The position numbers and the translations under genes are program-made. From Cristatella mucedo (taxonomy: Eukaryota > Bryozoa > Phylactolaemata > Cristatellidae), in assembly GCA_009760855.2 (NCBI GenBank), contig WPIO01000057.1:632501-682500 (forward strand): a stretch of 50,000 nt of DNA. Direction: 5' to 3'. Below the pieces are notes generated by a model. That model was given only the letters and a program-made list of their open reading frames with translations. It did not search any database and was not told where the DNA came from. Shown in pieces: positions 28,694-39,771 of this stretch (its first letter is position 1; every line of letters starts with the position of its first letter).

Positions 28694-31600
28694 GCTACAG
28701 GCGGAGGAGGATGAGCTGGCAGACAGGGAAGAAACCCAGGACCCTAACTCCCCGGCCTCATTTGTCCTACGGTGGACCCAGTCCTTTGCCAATGCCATCG
28801 CGGCGAAGGACTGGGGCCTCTTCTGCGGCTTCGTTGACCAGATGTCGGCCGAATGGCTGATTCTGGGCAGACGCCAGGTAGAGCAGAGGAGGAAACTTTG
28901 CTCCCCCACTGACCGGAGAGAGCGCGAGTGAGGCTCAGAGAGACACCTCGAGGCCTCCCCGCCCATCTGGTCGAGGCTGGAACCCCAAGGGAGCGGCACA
29001 GCTGCAGCGAATGTACCGCTCCAACAGGAAGCGTGCAGTCCGCAGCGTGCTCAACCCGGTCCAGACGCTCTACATAGGGGACCTTGCCGCATGCCGTAGT
29101 TTTTGGGAGGCAGAGGCCGCGGCCCGCCCAGTGGACGCACAGCGATTACAACGTGCCTTACTCAAGGCGTCACCGCCGAGAGAGCAGCCCTCGCACCCGA
29201 CTCTCCTGCTCCCACTCACCCCTTCGGAAGTGGCTAAGAAACTAAAGAGGGCCAGCAACACCTCCCCGGGAGCGGACCGGCTAGAATACCGGCACCTCAA
29301 GGCGGTTGACGCACAAGCCTCCCTTCTGGCGACCGTCCTCAACGGCTGCCTAGAGTTCGGCGATGTGCCCCCCCCCCCCGTGGAAGACGGGCCATACGGT
29401 CCTGATACATAAGAAAGGTGACCCAAAAGTGCCGGGAAACTTCAGACCGATCTCGCTCCTGCCGACATTATATAAACTCTTGTCGGGCTGTTTGGCTACG
29501 AGGTTGTCGCTGCTGCTGCGGGAGAATGACGTGCTCTCCCCGCAGCAGAAAGGCTTTCTTCCGGGTTGCGAAGGCTGCCAGGAGCAGACCTTCCTTGTCG
29601 AGTCGGCCCTGAGGGATGCGGCCAAGAGGAAATGCACTCCATGCGGAGCCTTCTTGGACCTCCAGAACGCATTCCCCAGCGTGCCACACGAGGCGCTCTA
29701 CGCCACCCTTGCCCACTTGGGCGTGGAGGAGCGCTTCGTGGGCCTCGTCCGCAATATATATGCGGGGGCTTCGATTGTGCTGAGAGTTGGCTCGACCACC
29801 CTGGATCCGTTCCCAGCTGCCGCGGGTGTCCGCCAGGGCGACCCGCTCTCACCCATCCTGTTTGATGTGGTGATGGAGCCGCTTGTCAGAAGGCTTGCGG
29901 CTGGGGTGGATAGGCATGGATATGCACTGGGCTCGGCCAAGATCTCTGTTTGCGCTTTGGCCGACGATCTGGCCATTTTCTCGAACTCGTCGCGCTCCCT
30001 CCAGCGCAAGCTCGATCGTGCACACCGGGCGGCCTCGAGCATTGGCCTAACGTTCAGGCCGGAAAAATGTAGGACGCTGGTGCGCTACCCGGCGGCGTCG
30101 GAGAGCCTGGCATTCACCATCGCCGGCTCCCCGGTTCCAATGTTGGGAGACGAGGAGGCGCACCTATACCTAGGTGCCCCACAGGGCTTCGAATATCCCC
30201 GGGCGGAGGTTGAGACGGCGACCTCCCTCCTCACCCGGGATATAGCTCTGCTCCAGTCGTCCCTATTGGTGCCGTGGCAGAAAATGGATGCCCTATGCAC
30301 GTTCCTTATGCCCAGACTAGAGTATCTGGGACGTGCGAAATGGCTCCAGAAGATGCTCCTTGTCCCTGTCGACAGAGCGGTCAAGGACTTCTGCAGGTCG
30401 GTTTGCTCCCTTCCTGACAGAGCCACTGTGGGCTTCTTCCACGCCTCACGCTCCAGTGGTGGCCTTGGCCTCCTTCCGCTCTCGCAGGATGTGGACATCC
30501 TTCGCGCCACGCAGGCGTGCCACATGCTGTCCTCTCCGGACTGGACGGTGGCAGGAGTTGCTCTCGAGGGCCTTGATGGCGCTATAAAGGTCCTGAAAGG
30601 AACGCCCTCGGACGAGGCCAGAACCATCTTCCTGTCGGGCGGTTCCTTTGAACATGCCGCGCATGCGGGTTCAAGGTCGCTCTGGTCCGAGGCCCGCCAG
30701 GCGCTCAGACGCCTGGGTGTTGGTGCCCAGTACGCCGATGGTAAGATCCAGCTCCACTGGATCGAAGGAGACCATGAGCGCCCTCAGTTCGCGCCCTCCA
30801 ACATGGTCTCCACCATCAGACAGGATCTGGCCAAGTCTTGGGCGGCAGATTGGCGCGGGAGGCGCGATCAGGGGAAAGTGGCTCGCTGTCTGGCAACAGA
30901 CAGCCACAGCAACCACACCCACTTCCTCTTTTCGGGCCTCGATGTCACCTTTGCTGCTTGGCGCTTTGTTTTCCGTGCCAGGCTGGGCCTCCTACCGGTG
31001 GCCCCCCGCCAGGGCCAGATTTGACCCCACGGCGGAGCACCTCTGCCGCAAGGGCTGCGGTCAGCGCGAGACGCTGCCGCACGTACTGAACAACTGCCCA
31101 AGCATGATGGTCGCCATCGCGGAACGGCACGACGCGGTCCTGAAACGGCTCCTTGAGGCGCTGCCTTGGGCACTTAGGAGACACGCCCGAGTGGACCAGC
31201 ATTATGAGCTCGACCCGATCCCGCAACGCCGCCCGGACCTGGTCATCGACACGGGTGCCTACGCGGTGGTGGTTGATGTAGCCGTCCCGTTCGACAACGG
31301 GGAGCTTGCGCTGGAGGTGGCAGCCGAAAGGAAGCTCCTCAAGTACACGGAGCTCGTGGAGGAGCTTTGCGTCCGAGGACGCCAAGTGGAGCACTGCGCC
31401 TTCATCGTGGGCTCCCTCGGTGCCTGGCACCCTGAGAACGAGCGGACCCTGGCAGCCCTTAGGGTGAGCCAGCGCCACCACAGGCTTCTCAGGAAGCTCT
31501 GCGTGGCAGACGCCATTAATGGCTCGGCCAGGGTCTGGCTTCGATTCGTGGGCACCGCAGACTGCCCACAAGAGAGAGTACAGCCATCGCAGGAGCTGCC

Positions 31601-32009
31601 TGCGCCTGAAGACGACGAGGCGACGCCCACAACGCACCGGACGGATGCCCCACCTACCTCTGGACCGGGAAGGCATGGAGGAGAGTTGGCCCAGCCGGAG
31701 ACTACACCACCTGCGATAGCTCCCCTCCAGGGTCAAGCTGGCTCGGTGGAGCGTGACACCTGGGCGAGAGCTCCAGAGAGTGCCAGCCAGCCACAGCCGG
31801 TAAGGCTCAGTGGCGCAGCCCTCCAACGGGCGGCGGCTCAGTACACTGCGGCGTGCCCCCGCACGCCACGTGCGACCGTGGTCGAGCCTGTGAGGCGGGC
31901 TACCCCGATCATGCTCGGGATGCCTCAGCAAGCGCGTGCGACACCCGAGGCTCGACCACCTCGAGATCGCGATGCTGGTCCCACCCGAGATGTGCCTCGG
32001 AGGACCTAG
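28680..32009 (+). pseudogene. Copy 1 ORF2 (RT and restriction-like endonuclease), frameshifted
   Basis: The ATG at 28680 overlaps the ORF1 stop by 14 nt. Frame segments: 28680-28931 ('FVLRWTQSFANAIAAKDWG'), ~28950-29412 (RT start, 'SNTSPGADRLEYRHLKAVD'), 29363-31024 (RT core: 'TVLIHKKGDPKVPGNFRPIS', 'GAFLDLQNAFPSVPHEAL', 'GVRQGDPLSPILFDVVMEPL', 'CALADDLAIF' with both Asp), and about 31010-32009. The last holds 'CRKGCGQRETLPHVLNNC' (Cys/His motif), the RLE core 'RRPDLVIDTGAYAVVVDVAV' and 'KYTELVEEL', and a 120-residue Pro/Ala-rich tail. The second change is at a poly-C run at 29369-29379, also present in copies 2 and 3. The third comes from an extra C near 31010. The enzyme would nick the target and prime reverse transcription there. 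Confidence 0.8.
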
Positions 32010-32049
32010 GCCGAACATGTACCCCACCAGCTATTAATTAGTAATAAAA

Positions 32050-32246
32050 ATGTGTTGTTACCTACGGACGGGTAGGTCAGAAGAGAGCCCGTTGGTGTGG
32101 CACCTCGTGATCATGGGGTTAGACTGGCGTGAGCACGTGGTGCATCGGCGGTTTAGGTGAGTTGCGAAAGGACGCTCGTGCTCGGCAGACTGTCGCCAAG
32201 GATGGCGCGCCTCATGGATAATGTCAATGTGCGACTGTCGATCGGT
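32050..32246. other. Spacer between copy 1 and the U2 5' fragment
   Basis: Non-coding. It begins 'ATGTGTTGTTA', which could be a decayed form of U2 'ATCTGTTCTTA', but the match is weak. If the U2 fragment after it marks a gene start, this spacer would contain the U2 promoter; I cannot identify a proximal sequence element. Confidence 0.4.
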
Positions 32247-32283
32247 ATCACTTCTCGGCCTTATGGCTAAGATCAAAGTGTAG
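32247..32283 (+). ncRNA. U2 snRNA gene, 5' fragment (nt 1-36) upstream of copy 2
   Basis: 37 bp match U2 snRNA nt 1-36: it starts 'ATCACTTCTCGGCCTTATGG' and ends 'GATCAAAGTGTAG'. It differs from the usual sequence by two substitutions and one extra A. The 3' continuation of U2 (nt 38-61) lies 6 kb away at 38331-38354, after retrotransposon copy 2. The break falls inside the branch-site recognition sequence GUAGUA (nt 33-38), so this locus cannot make U2. Confidence 0.85.
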
Positions 32284-32284
32284 C

Positions 32285-32319
32285 ATGGCGGCGGCCTTTT
32301 GGCTAGGGTGGGAGCGTAG
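32285..32319 (+). other. U2 snRNA-like leader at copy 2 5' end
   Basis: This directly follows the genuine U2 nt 1-36 fragment with one base between. It contains 'CGGCCTTTTGGCTA', identical to U2 nt 10-23, and ends 'AGCGTAG' (U2 'AGTGTAG'). It matches the canonical U2 core better than the neighbouring U2 fragment does in this block, but the middle (GGGTGGG) is changed in the same way as in copy 1, so it was inherited with the element. Confidence 0.7.
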
Positions 32320-32694
32320 TTTCGTGGAGTCTCAGTAATCGTCGTTTATCGGAGTTATAACTAATCATCTACTCTTAACTCATCGGTATTCGTGAGTACT
32401 AACATTATTGTTGTATTTTAGTGTGTTTAGTTTTTAGTTAGGGCCCCTAGTTACGGTTATTTTTGCATTTGAAGGGACCCGGCCTTAGGCTGCCCCTTAG
32501 GCAGGGCCGGAAGCCGCCGCCGGGTCAGAGGAATTTCCTTCCTACTTCCCGAGCCGTGACTCGTTAGTGTCTGTGTGTAGTCTCTTTGGATTCCCCTGGT
32601 TACTGCGAATCTTTTACTTGTAGTTTTGTTTGCGAATGCTTTCGGGTTCGGTCTTTATACGCGTTCCCGTCTTGTCCCCTTGTACCGCCTTGCG

Positions 32695-33300
32695 GAACCC
32701 CGCCCACCGGTTGTCTCGACAATATCGTCGAATCCGGTGGCAGTCTGTGTACTATTGTTGCTTAGCTTGTGTAATATTTAAATTGTAGCAGTATTATTGT
32801 TAGTTGTATGTGCGTACGCCCTCGGGCTTAGCTTTTAGCCACCACGCGGTCGCGTCTTCGGACCCGCGGTAGGGTAGCCCCGCCCACCGGGTATTCCGGC
32901 GATAAAGCCGAATCCGGAGCGGGTTAGCAATCCTTGCCAGTGGTTTTAGTCTTTTACTTGTATTCTCCACCCTTTCGTACTAGTTCTGTATTTTTCTACC
33001 CTCGGGATTAGAGGTTAGCGGCCACGCGGTCGCGCCGGTGGGCCCGCCGCGGTTAAGCCCCGCCCATTCTGGTATTCCGGCTTTAAAGCCGAACCGGAGG
33101 GGTATTCATAACTCATGCATTTATAGATAGCTTGAGAACGGCGTTCTCCTAATTATAGTCGCCTTTTCTCGTCTGCACAACCTTAGGCGTAGCTTTTAGC
33201 GGCCACGCGGCCGCGCTCCTCTGTCCTGCCCGGGCTTTCCCCTACGGGCTGGGTGGGTACCGGCTCTTCCTTCACAGCGCCGGATCCGCTGCTCGTACCC
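32695..33300 (+). repeat. 180 bp tandem repeats in copy 2 leader
   Basis: Same array as in copy 1: 'CGCCCACCGG' or variants at 32701, 32881 and 33061, exactly 180 bp apart, with the 'GGCCACGCGG' block in each unit. Confidence 0.75.
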
Positions 33301-33566
33301 GGACGAGCTTGGTACCGAAAGGCTCCTCTTGCCATCTTCTACCCACAGCTGCTTGTCCGGTTTATGTTCTAGTAACCAAGCGGCCCCGGGCAAAGCTTAC
33401 AACTGCCAGGAATGTGGCACAGCTGTTTTGCTCGCCGCGGCCCCGCCCCCATTAGGTTTGCCTACCGGCCAGGAATCCCCCTGGCCGGTCAAGCATCGAC
33501 GAGGCGGAATCACCTCCTGCTGGCAGGCGCCCAGGAGACTTCTGCTCGTCGTGCTGCTGGCCGGAC

Positions 33567-34993
33567 ATGTCCGAGCCAGTAACTGTGGCCCCCCCTGCAC
33601 CCCCCAAAGCGCCCCCTCTCGAACCTTTGGCATGTCGTTCGCCTCGGTTGTGAGCTCACCGCTCTCCATCCCTGGCCTAGTCCCCGGCGCTTCCCCGCTC
33701 GCCAAGCTCAACCCGCTCGCTGTGGTTGTCCCCCCTCGCCCCCCTCGGCCAGGGGATATGACGGGAAGAACCTAGACGTAATTGTCCAGGGTGCCAGCAA
33801 GGCCATCCAGCCTGCTGCAATCGACTACGCTTACGTGAGTAAGCCAAGGAAGTTCGTTGAGCTGGGCTTCTTGACGGAGGAGCAGGCCCGTGGGGCCGCG
33901 CAAGCCCTAGCTAAAGTCTTTCCCACTGCGCGCCATCAGGTGGACTGGTCCCTCCTTGTCACCCTTTCCGGCATACACCCGTGCACCCCCTTCTCGGAGG
34001 TAGTGAAGGCCTTCGCGCCATTTGCGAAGGTTTTAAGTGAGAAGCAGGGCTACCTGAGAGGAACCAAAATACGTTCTGACTAGAGGGTGCTCCAGTGTGA
34101 GATGGAGGCTCCTCCCCCCCTCCTTCCTGTTGATTGGTGACTGCCCGGACCCAGTCATGGTCCGGTATCCTGGCATGCCTCCCCCATGCGGTCACTGTGG
34201 TGCCCAAGGCCACAGGGCCCTCGGCTGCCCTAATCGGGTCTGCAACGGCTGTGGACTCGTGGGGCATGTCTTTGCAGACTGCCCCAAGGTGGTCTGCTTC
34301 AGGTGCCGCAAACCAGGACACCTCATTCGGGCCTGCCCATCGAGGCCCAAGTGTGGCCACTGCAATGACAACAGCCACTCCACCCGTGACTGCCCGAAAG
34401 CCCGCCCACAAGCGGCTAAGGCCCCGCAGCTGCTATGGGCACCGGATGAGGAAGACGGCATCCTGGCAAGGCTCGCAGTAGCGGTGGAAGTTGGAGTCGT
34501 CCCTCCCCCTGAGGCCCTGGCTGCCCCGTCGGCCCCCCTCGAGACCCAAGCGCCAGTCGTCCCCCTCCCCACTCCCCACCTCATCAACCCCCTCTCCCTA
34601 CCCCTTGTCGACACCCAGGTCCCCTCCCTCCTAAGCCTGGCCTCACAGGAGCCGGAACTGCTGCGGGGCTTCACTGCCAGCTTCGACCAAGATTCACAGC
34701 GGACAGCCAGCCCTGAAGAAGTGCCGCTCTCGTCGTGGGTGCTCTCCTCCCTGTTTGGCTCACAGGACAGCGAGGATGCCCCTCGGGAGCCGCTGGCCGA
34801 ATACTCGCCTGTGGCCCCCGAGTCGCCCCCTCCCATCGCTATAGACGAGAGCTCCTCGGACTCCCTCGCCTCGACCCTTCAGCCGGCTCGCCGAGAAGGA
34901 CCGGCTAAGCCCAAAAATAAGTGCAAGCAAGGTGGGGCCGTCAAGATCCTGCCAGAGGGGAAACGAAACCTGCCTAGAAATGTCAAACCCTAG
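33567..34993 (+). pseudogene. Copy 2 ORF1, broken
   Basis: The architecture is that of copy 1: a Pro-rich start, the RRM-like domain (33835-34083 frame), the same TAG stop after 'GTKIRSD', the same C7 frame break, and then a 298-residue frame with four CCHC knuckles. One knuckle differs ('CFRCRKPGHLIRAC'). A different C-run length in the N-terminal region puts the first ATG (33567) out of frame with the domain. Sharing the stop and the shift with copy 1 means either common descent from a broken source or a feature the family tolerates. Confidence 0.72.
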
Positions 34994-37900
34994 GCTACAG
35001 GCGGAGGAGGAGGATGAGCTGGCAGACAGGGAAGAGACCCCGGACCCTAACTCCCCGGCCTCTTTTGTCCTACGGTGGACCCAGTCCTTTGCCAATGCCA
35101 TCGCGGCGAAGGACTGGGGCCTCTTCTGCGCCCACGTCGACCAGATGTTGGCCGAATGGCTGATTCTGGGCAGACGCCAGGTAGAGCAGAGGAGGAAACT
35201 TTGCTCCCCCACTGACCGGAGAGAGCGCGAGTGAGGCTCAGAGAGACACCTCGAGGCCTCCCCGCCCATCTGGTCGAGGCTGGAACCCCAAGGGAGCAGC
35301 ACAGCTGCAGCGAATGTACCGCTCCAACAGGAAGCGTGCAGTCCGCAGCGGGCTCAACCCGGTCCAGACGCTCTACACAGGGGACCTCGATGCATGCCGT
35401 AGTTTTTGGGAGGCAGAGGCCGCGGCCCGCCCAGTGGACGCACAGCGATTACAACGTGCCTTACTCAAGGCGTCACCGCCGAGAGAGCAGCCCTCGCACC
35501 CGACTCTCCTGCTCCCACTCACCCCTTCGGAAGTGGCTAAGAAACTAAAGAGGGCCAGCAACACCTCCCCGGGAGCGGACCGGCTAGAATACCGGCACCT
35601 CAAGGCGGTTGACGCACAAGCCTCCCTTCTGGCGACCGTCCTCAACGGCTGCCTAGAGTTCGGCGATGTGCCCCCCCCCCCCCCCCGCGTGGAAGACGGG
35701 CCATACGGTCCTGATACATAAGAAAGGTGACCCAAAGGTGCCGGGAAACTTCCGGCCGATCTCGCTCCTGCTGACATTATATAAACTCTTGTCGGGCTGT
35801 TTGGCCACGAGGTTGTTGCTGCTGCTGCGGGAGAATGACGTGCTCTCCCCGCAGCAGAAAGGCTTTCTTCCGGGTTGCGAAGGCTGCCAGGAGCAGACCT
35901 TCCTTGTCGAGTCGGCCCTGAGGGATGCGGCCAAGAGGAAATGCACTCTGTGCGGAGCCTTCTTGGACCTCCAGAATGCATTTCCCAGCGTGCCACACGA
36001 GGCGCTCTACGCCACCCTTGCCCACTTGGGCGTGGAGGAGCGCTTCGTCCGCAATATATATGCGGGGGGGGGGGGGGGGGGGGGCCTCGATTGCGCTGAG
36101 AGTTGGCTCGACCACCCTGGATCTGTTCCCAGCTGCCGCGGGTGTCCGCCAGGGCGACCGCTCTCACCCTTCCTTTTTGATGTGGTGATGGAGCCGCTTG
36201 TCAGAAGGCTTGCGGCTGGGGCGGATAGGCATGGATATGCACTGGGCTCGGCCAAGATCTCTGTTTGCGCTTTGGCCGACGATCTGGCCATTTTCTCGAA
36301 CTCGTCGCGCTCCCTCCAGCGCCAGCTCGATCGAGCACACCGGGCTGCCTCGAGCATTGGCCTAAAGTTCAGGCCGGAAAAATGCAGGACGCTGGTGCGT
36401 TACCCGGCGGCGTCGGAGAGCCTGGCATTCACCATCGCCGGCTCCCCGGTTGCAATGCTGGGGTACACGCACCTATACCTAGGTGCCCCCCAGGGCTTCG
36501 CATACCCCCGGGTGGAGGTTGAGACGGCGACCTCCCTCCTCACCCGTGATATAGCTCTGCTCCAGACGTCCCTATTGGCTCCGTGGCAGAAGATGGATGC
36601 CCTACGCACGTTCCTTATGCCCAGACTAGAGTATCTGGGACTTGAGAAATGGCTCCAAAAGAAGCTCCTTGTCCCAGTCGACAGAGCGAGCAAGGACTTC
36701 TGCAGGTCGGTTTGCTCCCTTCCTGACAGAGCCACTCTGGGCTTCTTCCACGCCTCACGCTCCAGTGGTGGCCTTGGCCTTCTCCCGCTCTCGCAGGATG
36801 TGGACATCCTTCGTGCCACGCAGGCGTGCCGCATGCTGTCCTCTCCGGACTGGACGGTGGCAGGAGTTGCTCTGGAGGGGCTTGATGGCGCCATAAAGGT
36901 TCTTAAAGGAACGCCCTCGGACGAGGCGGTTCCTTTGAACATGCCACGCATGCGGGTTCAAGGTCGCTCTGGTCTGAGGCCTGCCACGCGCTCAGACGCC
37001 TGGGTGTTGGTGCCCAGTACGCCGATGGGAAGATCCAGCTCCACTGGATCGAAGGAGACCATGAGCGCCCTCAGTTCACGCCCTCCAACATGGTCTCCAC
37101 CATCAGACAGGATCTGGCCAAGTCATGGGCGGCAGATTGGCGCGGGAGGCGCGATCAGGGGAAAGTGGCTCGCTGACTGGCAACAGACAGCCACAGTAAC
37201 CACACCCACTTCCTCTTTTCGGGCCTCGGTGTCACTTTTGCTGGTTTGTGCTTTGTTTTCCGTGCCAGGCTGGGCCTCCTGCCGGTGGCTGCCGCCAGGG
37301 CCAGGTTTGACCCCACGTCGGAGCACCTCTGCCGCAAGGGCTGCGGTCAGCGCGAGACGCTGCCGCACGTCCTGAACAATTGCCCAGGCATGATGGTCGC
37401 CATCACTGAACGGCACGACGCGGTCCTGAAACGGCTCCTTGAGGCGCTGCCTTGGGCACTGAGGAGACACGACCGAGTGGACCAGCACCATGAGCTGGAC
37501 CCGATCTTGCATCGTCGTCCGGACCTTGTCGTCGACACGGGCGCCTACGCGGTAGTGGTCGACGTAGCGGTCCCGCTCGACAACGGGGAGCTTGCGCTGG
37601 AGGTGGCAGCCGAAAGGAAGCTCCTCAAATACACGGAGCTGGTGAATGAGCTTCGCATCCGAGGACGCCAGGTGGAGCACTGCGCCTTCATCGTGGGCTC
37701 CCTCGGTGCCTGGCACCCTGAGAACGAGCGGACCCTGGCAGCCCTTAGGGTGAGCCAGCGTCACCGCAGGCTTCTCAGGAAGCTCTGCGTGGCAGATGCC
37801 ATTAATGGCTCGGCCAGGGTCTGGCTTCGATTCGTGGGCACCGCAGACTGCCCACAAGAGGGAGTGCGGCCGTCACAGGAGCCGCCTGCGCCTGGAGACG

Positions 37901-38295
37901 ACGAGGCGTCGCCCACAACGCACTGGACGTACGCCCCACCTATCTCTGGATCGGAAAGGCATGGAGGAGAGCTGGCCCAGGCGGAGACTACACCACACGT
38001 GATAGCTCCCCTCCAGAGTCCAGCTGGCTCGGTAGAGCGTGACATCCGGGCGAGAGCTCCAGAGAGAGCCAGTCAGCCACAGACAGTAAGGCTCAGCGGT
38101 GCCGCCCTCCAACGAGCGGAGGCTCAGTACACTGCGGCGTGCCCTCCCGCGCCGCGCGCGACCGTGGTCGAGCCTGTGAGGAGGGCTACCCCGATCAGGC
38201 TCGGGATGCCCCAGCAAGCCCGCGCGACACCTGAGGTTCGGCCACCTCGAGATCGCGATGCTGGTCCCACCCGAGATGTGCCTCGGAGGACCTAG
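34980..38295 (+). pseudogene. Copy 2 ORF2, frameshifted and partly deleted
   Basis: Frame segments are 34980-35234, ~35250-35721, 35666-~36925 and about 36930-38295. The +1 change at the poly-C run (35668-35685) is at the same place as in copies 1 and 3. A G run of about 20 (36063-36083) replaces the short G5 of copy 1 and throws the frame off until a one-base loss near 36160 restores it, destroying the 'GVRQGDP' RT motif. The 'ADDLA' box is kept. Near 36925 a ~22 bp deletion shifts the frame again. The end is intact from about 37250, with 'CRKGCGQRETLPHVLNNC', the RLE core 'RRPDLVVDTGAYAVVVDVAV' and the Pro/Ala-rich tail. Confidence 0.78.
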
Positions 38296-38330
38296 GCCGA
38301 CCATGTACCCCACCCGTTATTAAATAAAAA

Positions 38331-38354
38331 ATCTGTTCTTATCAGCTTAATATC
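38331..38354 (+). ncRNA. U2 snRNA fragment (nt 38-61) between copies 2 and 3
   Basis: 24 bp match U2 nt 38-61 ('ATCTGTTCTTATCAGCTTAA' plus TATC). This is the 3' side of the U2 gene split by copy 2. Its first 21 bp recur on the far side of copy 3 (44557-44577), so it is also the left target duplication of copy 3. Confidence 0.88.
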
Positions 38355-39771
38355 GCCGACAATCTGCAGACGCTACTACGCGCGAAGCACTCGACTTCAT
38401 CGAGGATTATCGCCACTTGGATCGCCCATCGACCGGAGCACCTACGGTATTCGTGAGTACGAATACACCCTGTATCCTTTTACATAGTTCTTTATTAGTT
38501 AGGGCCCCATAGATAGTCGTTCCCAATAGTTAGAACTTCCGCCCGCGCCCCCTCGCCTAGGCAGGGCGGGCACACACTTTTCACAAACCGACTGACAAAA
38601 TCGTAGTTCATAAACGCTACCGTTTGCCATCGGCCTCGTAGGCAAGCGTTTTCTAGTTTTAGAATATACAGGGCACCTTTCTGCAACACTCTTTTCGTCG
38701 TCGGGCGCCCGAACGCGAATTTTCTAACAACGCGGTGCGGCCCCGCAAAGACAGCCGTACGCCATCTTGGTTAAGGAATCGAGCTGCATCTTGCCCAAAA
38801 TTCTCCATCTAGCGTAGAAGACGGTTAAACTATAGTTACTTAGGGTGGGGGCATCCCCCAAACCATTCTTTTTCGTTTCTGTGCGAATACGCAGCAGTTA
38901 GCAAAAACGTGCTCGCCGCCGCGCCGGGGTCGGAGGCTGCCATAGCGCTTTGTAGGTCTAGCTTGCTGCCGACCCCTCTAGCGCCCGCGCAGAATAATTG
39001 CGCTGGTTAAATAAATCGGTAGCTCTAGCCTCCCTACGACGCAGCTAGAAAGCTCGAGATCCGAGATTTGACAAGCTAGGGACGGAAAACCCCGGCCGGT
39101 ATCGCTGCTAGGCCACGGCTTTCCCCTCCGCGCCGACCCTAGTGCGGCCGCGGATCGTTCCATCCCAGCAGCTTAGCCTGCCTGGCCGCGGGGCTAAAAA
39201 GTTATAGTGTCATTTTAGTATACCTTTTCCGGCTGCTGTACCTTGTTCTCCGACCCTAGATCTTAAGTTAGCCTCTCCTTCGGCTGTTGTTAGCAACAGC
39301 GGAGGGCCCTCTCATAGATATTAGAGGGTAAAACCTTGTACTTCCCGCCCGGTGCTCGCGCGCTTGCGCTTGTGATTTCAAGCCACGAATTGACTCGTTA
39401 GAGCTTATAGAGCTCTTGTGTTGATATGTATCTGCTTTTTATGTGGTAGGGCCCGCTTATAGACCCGCCAGGCGAGATACCCCCATCCCCCCCAAGCCCG
39501 GTCGCTAGCCTGGTACTCCCAGCCTTTCGCGCTTTGCATCCCCCCTCATAGATAAGACCCCCCCCCTGCCCCACTAGACATCCCCTAGCTATTGTGCACT
39601 TCCATCGGCTCGCTTGACAGCCGCCCCCTTCACTAGCGCTAAGGCAACTGCGCCTGCTGTCTCAGCATGTAAGCCCCCAGGACCAGCACTGTGGTTTCCT
39701 GCTTGCCCCCCCCCCAGAGCTTGCCCCCCCCCAAGGGCGCCCCACCCTGCCCAGCTGAGCTGGACAGTAGA
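38355..39771 (+). other. Copy 3 5' leader
   Basis: A non-coding leader of about 1.4 kb, rich in C runs at its 3' end (39500-39740). Apart from the short block shared with the other copies I see no repeats like the 180 bp units of copies 1 and 2. Confidence 0.5.

Larger units (their letters stand above)
25948..32049 (+). mobile_element. Utopia-like RLE non-LTR retrotransposon, copy 1
   Basis: About 6.1 kb with an ORF1 carrying CCHC zinc knuckles and an ORF2 with RT, a gag-knuckle-like Cys/His motif and a C-terminal restriction-like endonuclease (RLE). No APE endonuclease is present. It starts with a U2-like leader (25948-25982) and a long 5' leader with 180 bp repeats. It ends in 'CTATTAATTAGTAATAAAAA'. 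The RLE plus the U2 association of its sister copies points to the Utopia lineage, known for targeting U2 snRNA genes; I have not aligned it. ORF1 has a stop and a frameshift, ORF2 at least three frame changes. Confidence 0.8.
32284..38330 (+). mobile_element. Utopia-like RLE non-LTR retrotransposon, copy 2
   Basis: 6.05 kb, same family and organisation as copy 1 and highly similar throughout. It is inserted precisely into U2 between nt 36 and 38 (U2 pieces at 32247-32283 and 38331-38354). It starts with its own U2-like leader, so the 5' junction reads U2 then U2-like then element. It ends 'TTATTAAATAAAAA'. The coding region is broken by a G-run, a ~22 bp deletion and several frame changes. 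Confidence 0.85.

Noticed and set aside
32050-32062. U2 nt 38-50 at the 3' end of copy 1
   Set aside because: About 10 of 13 bases match, which is too weak over so short a stretch to claim a U2 junction.
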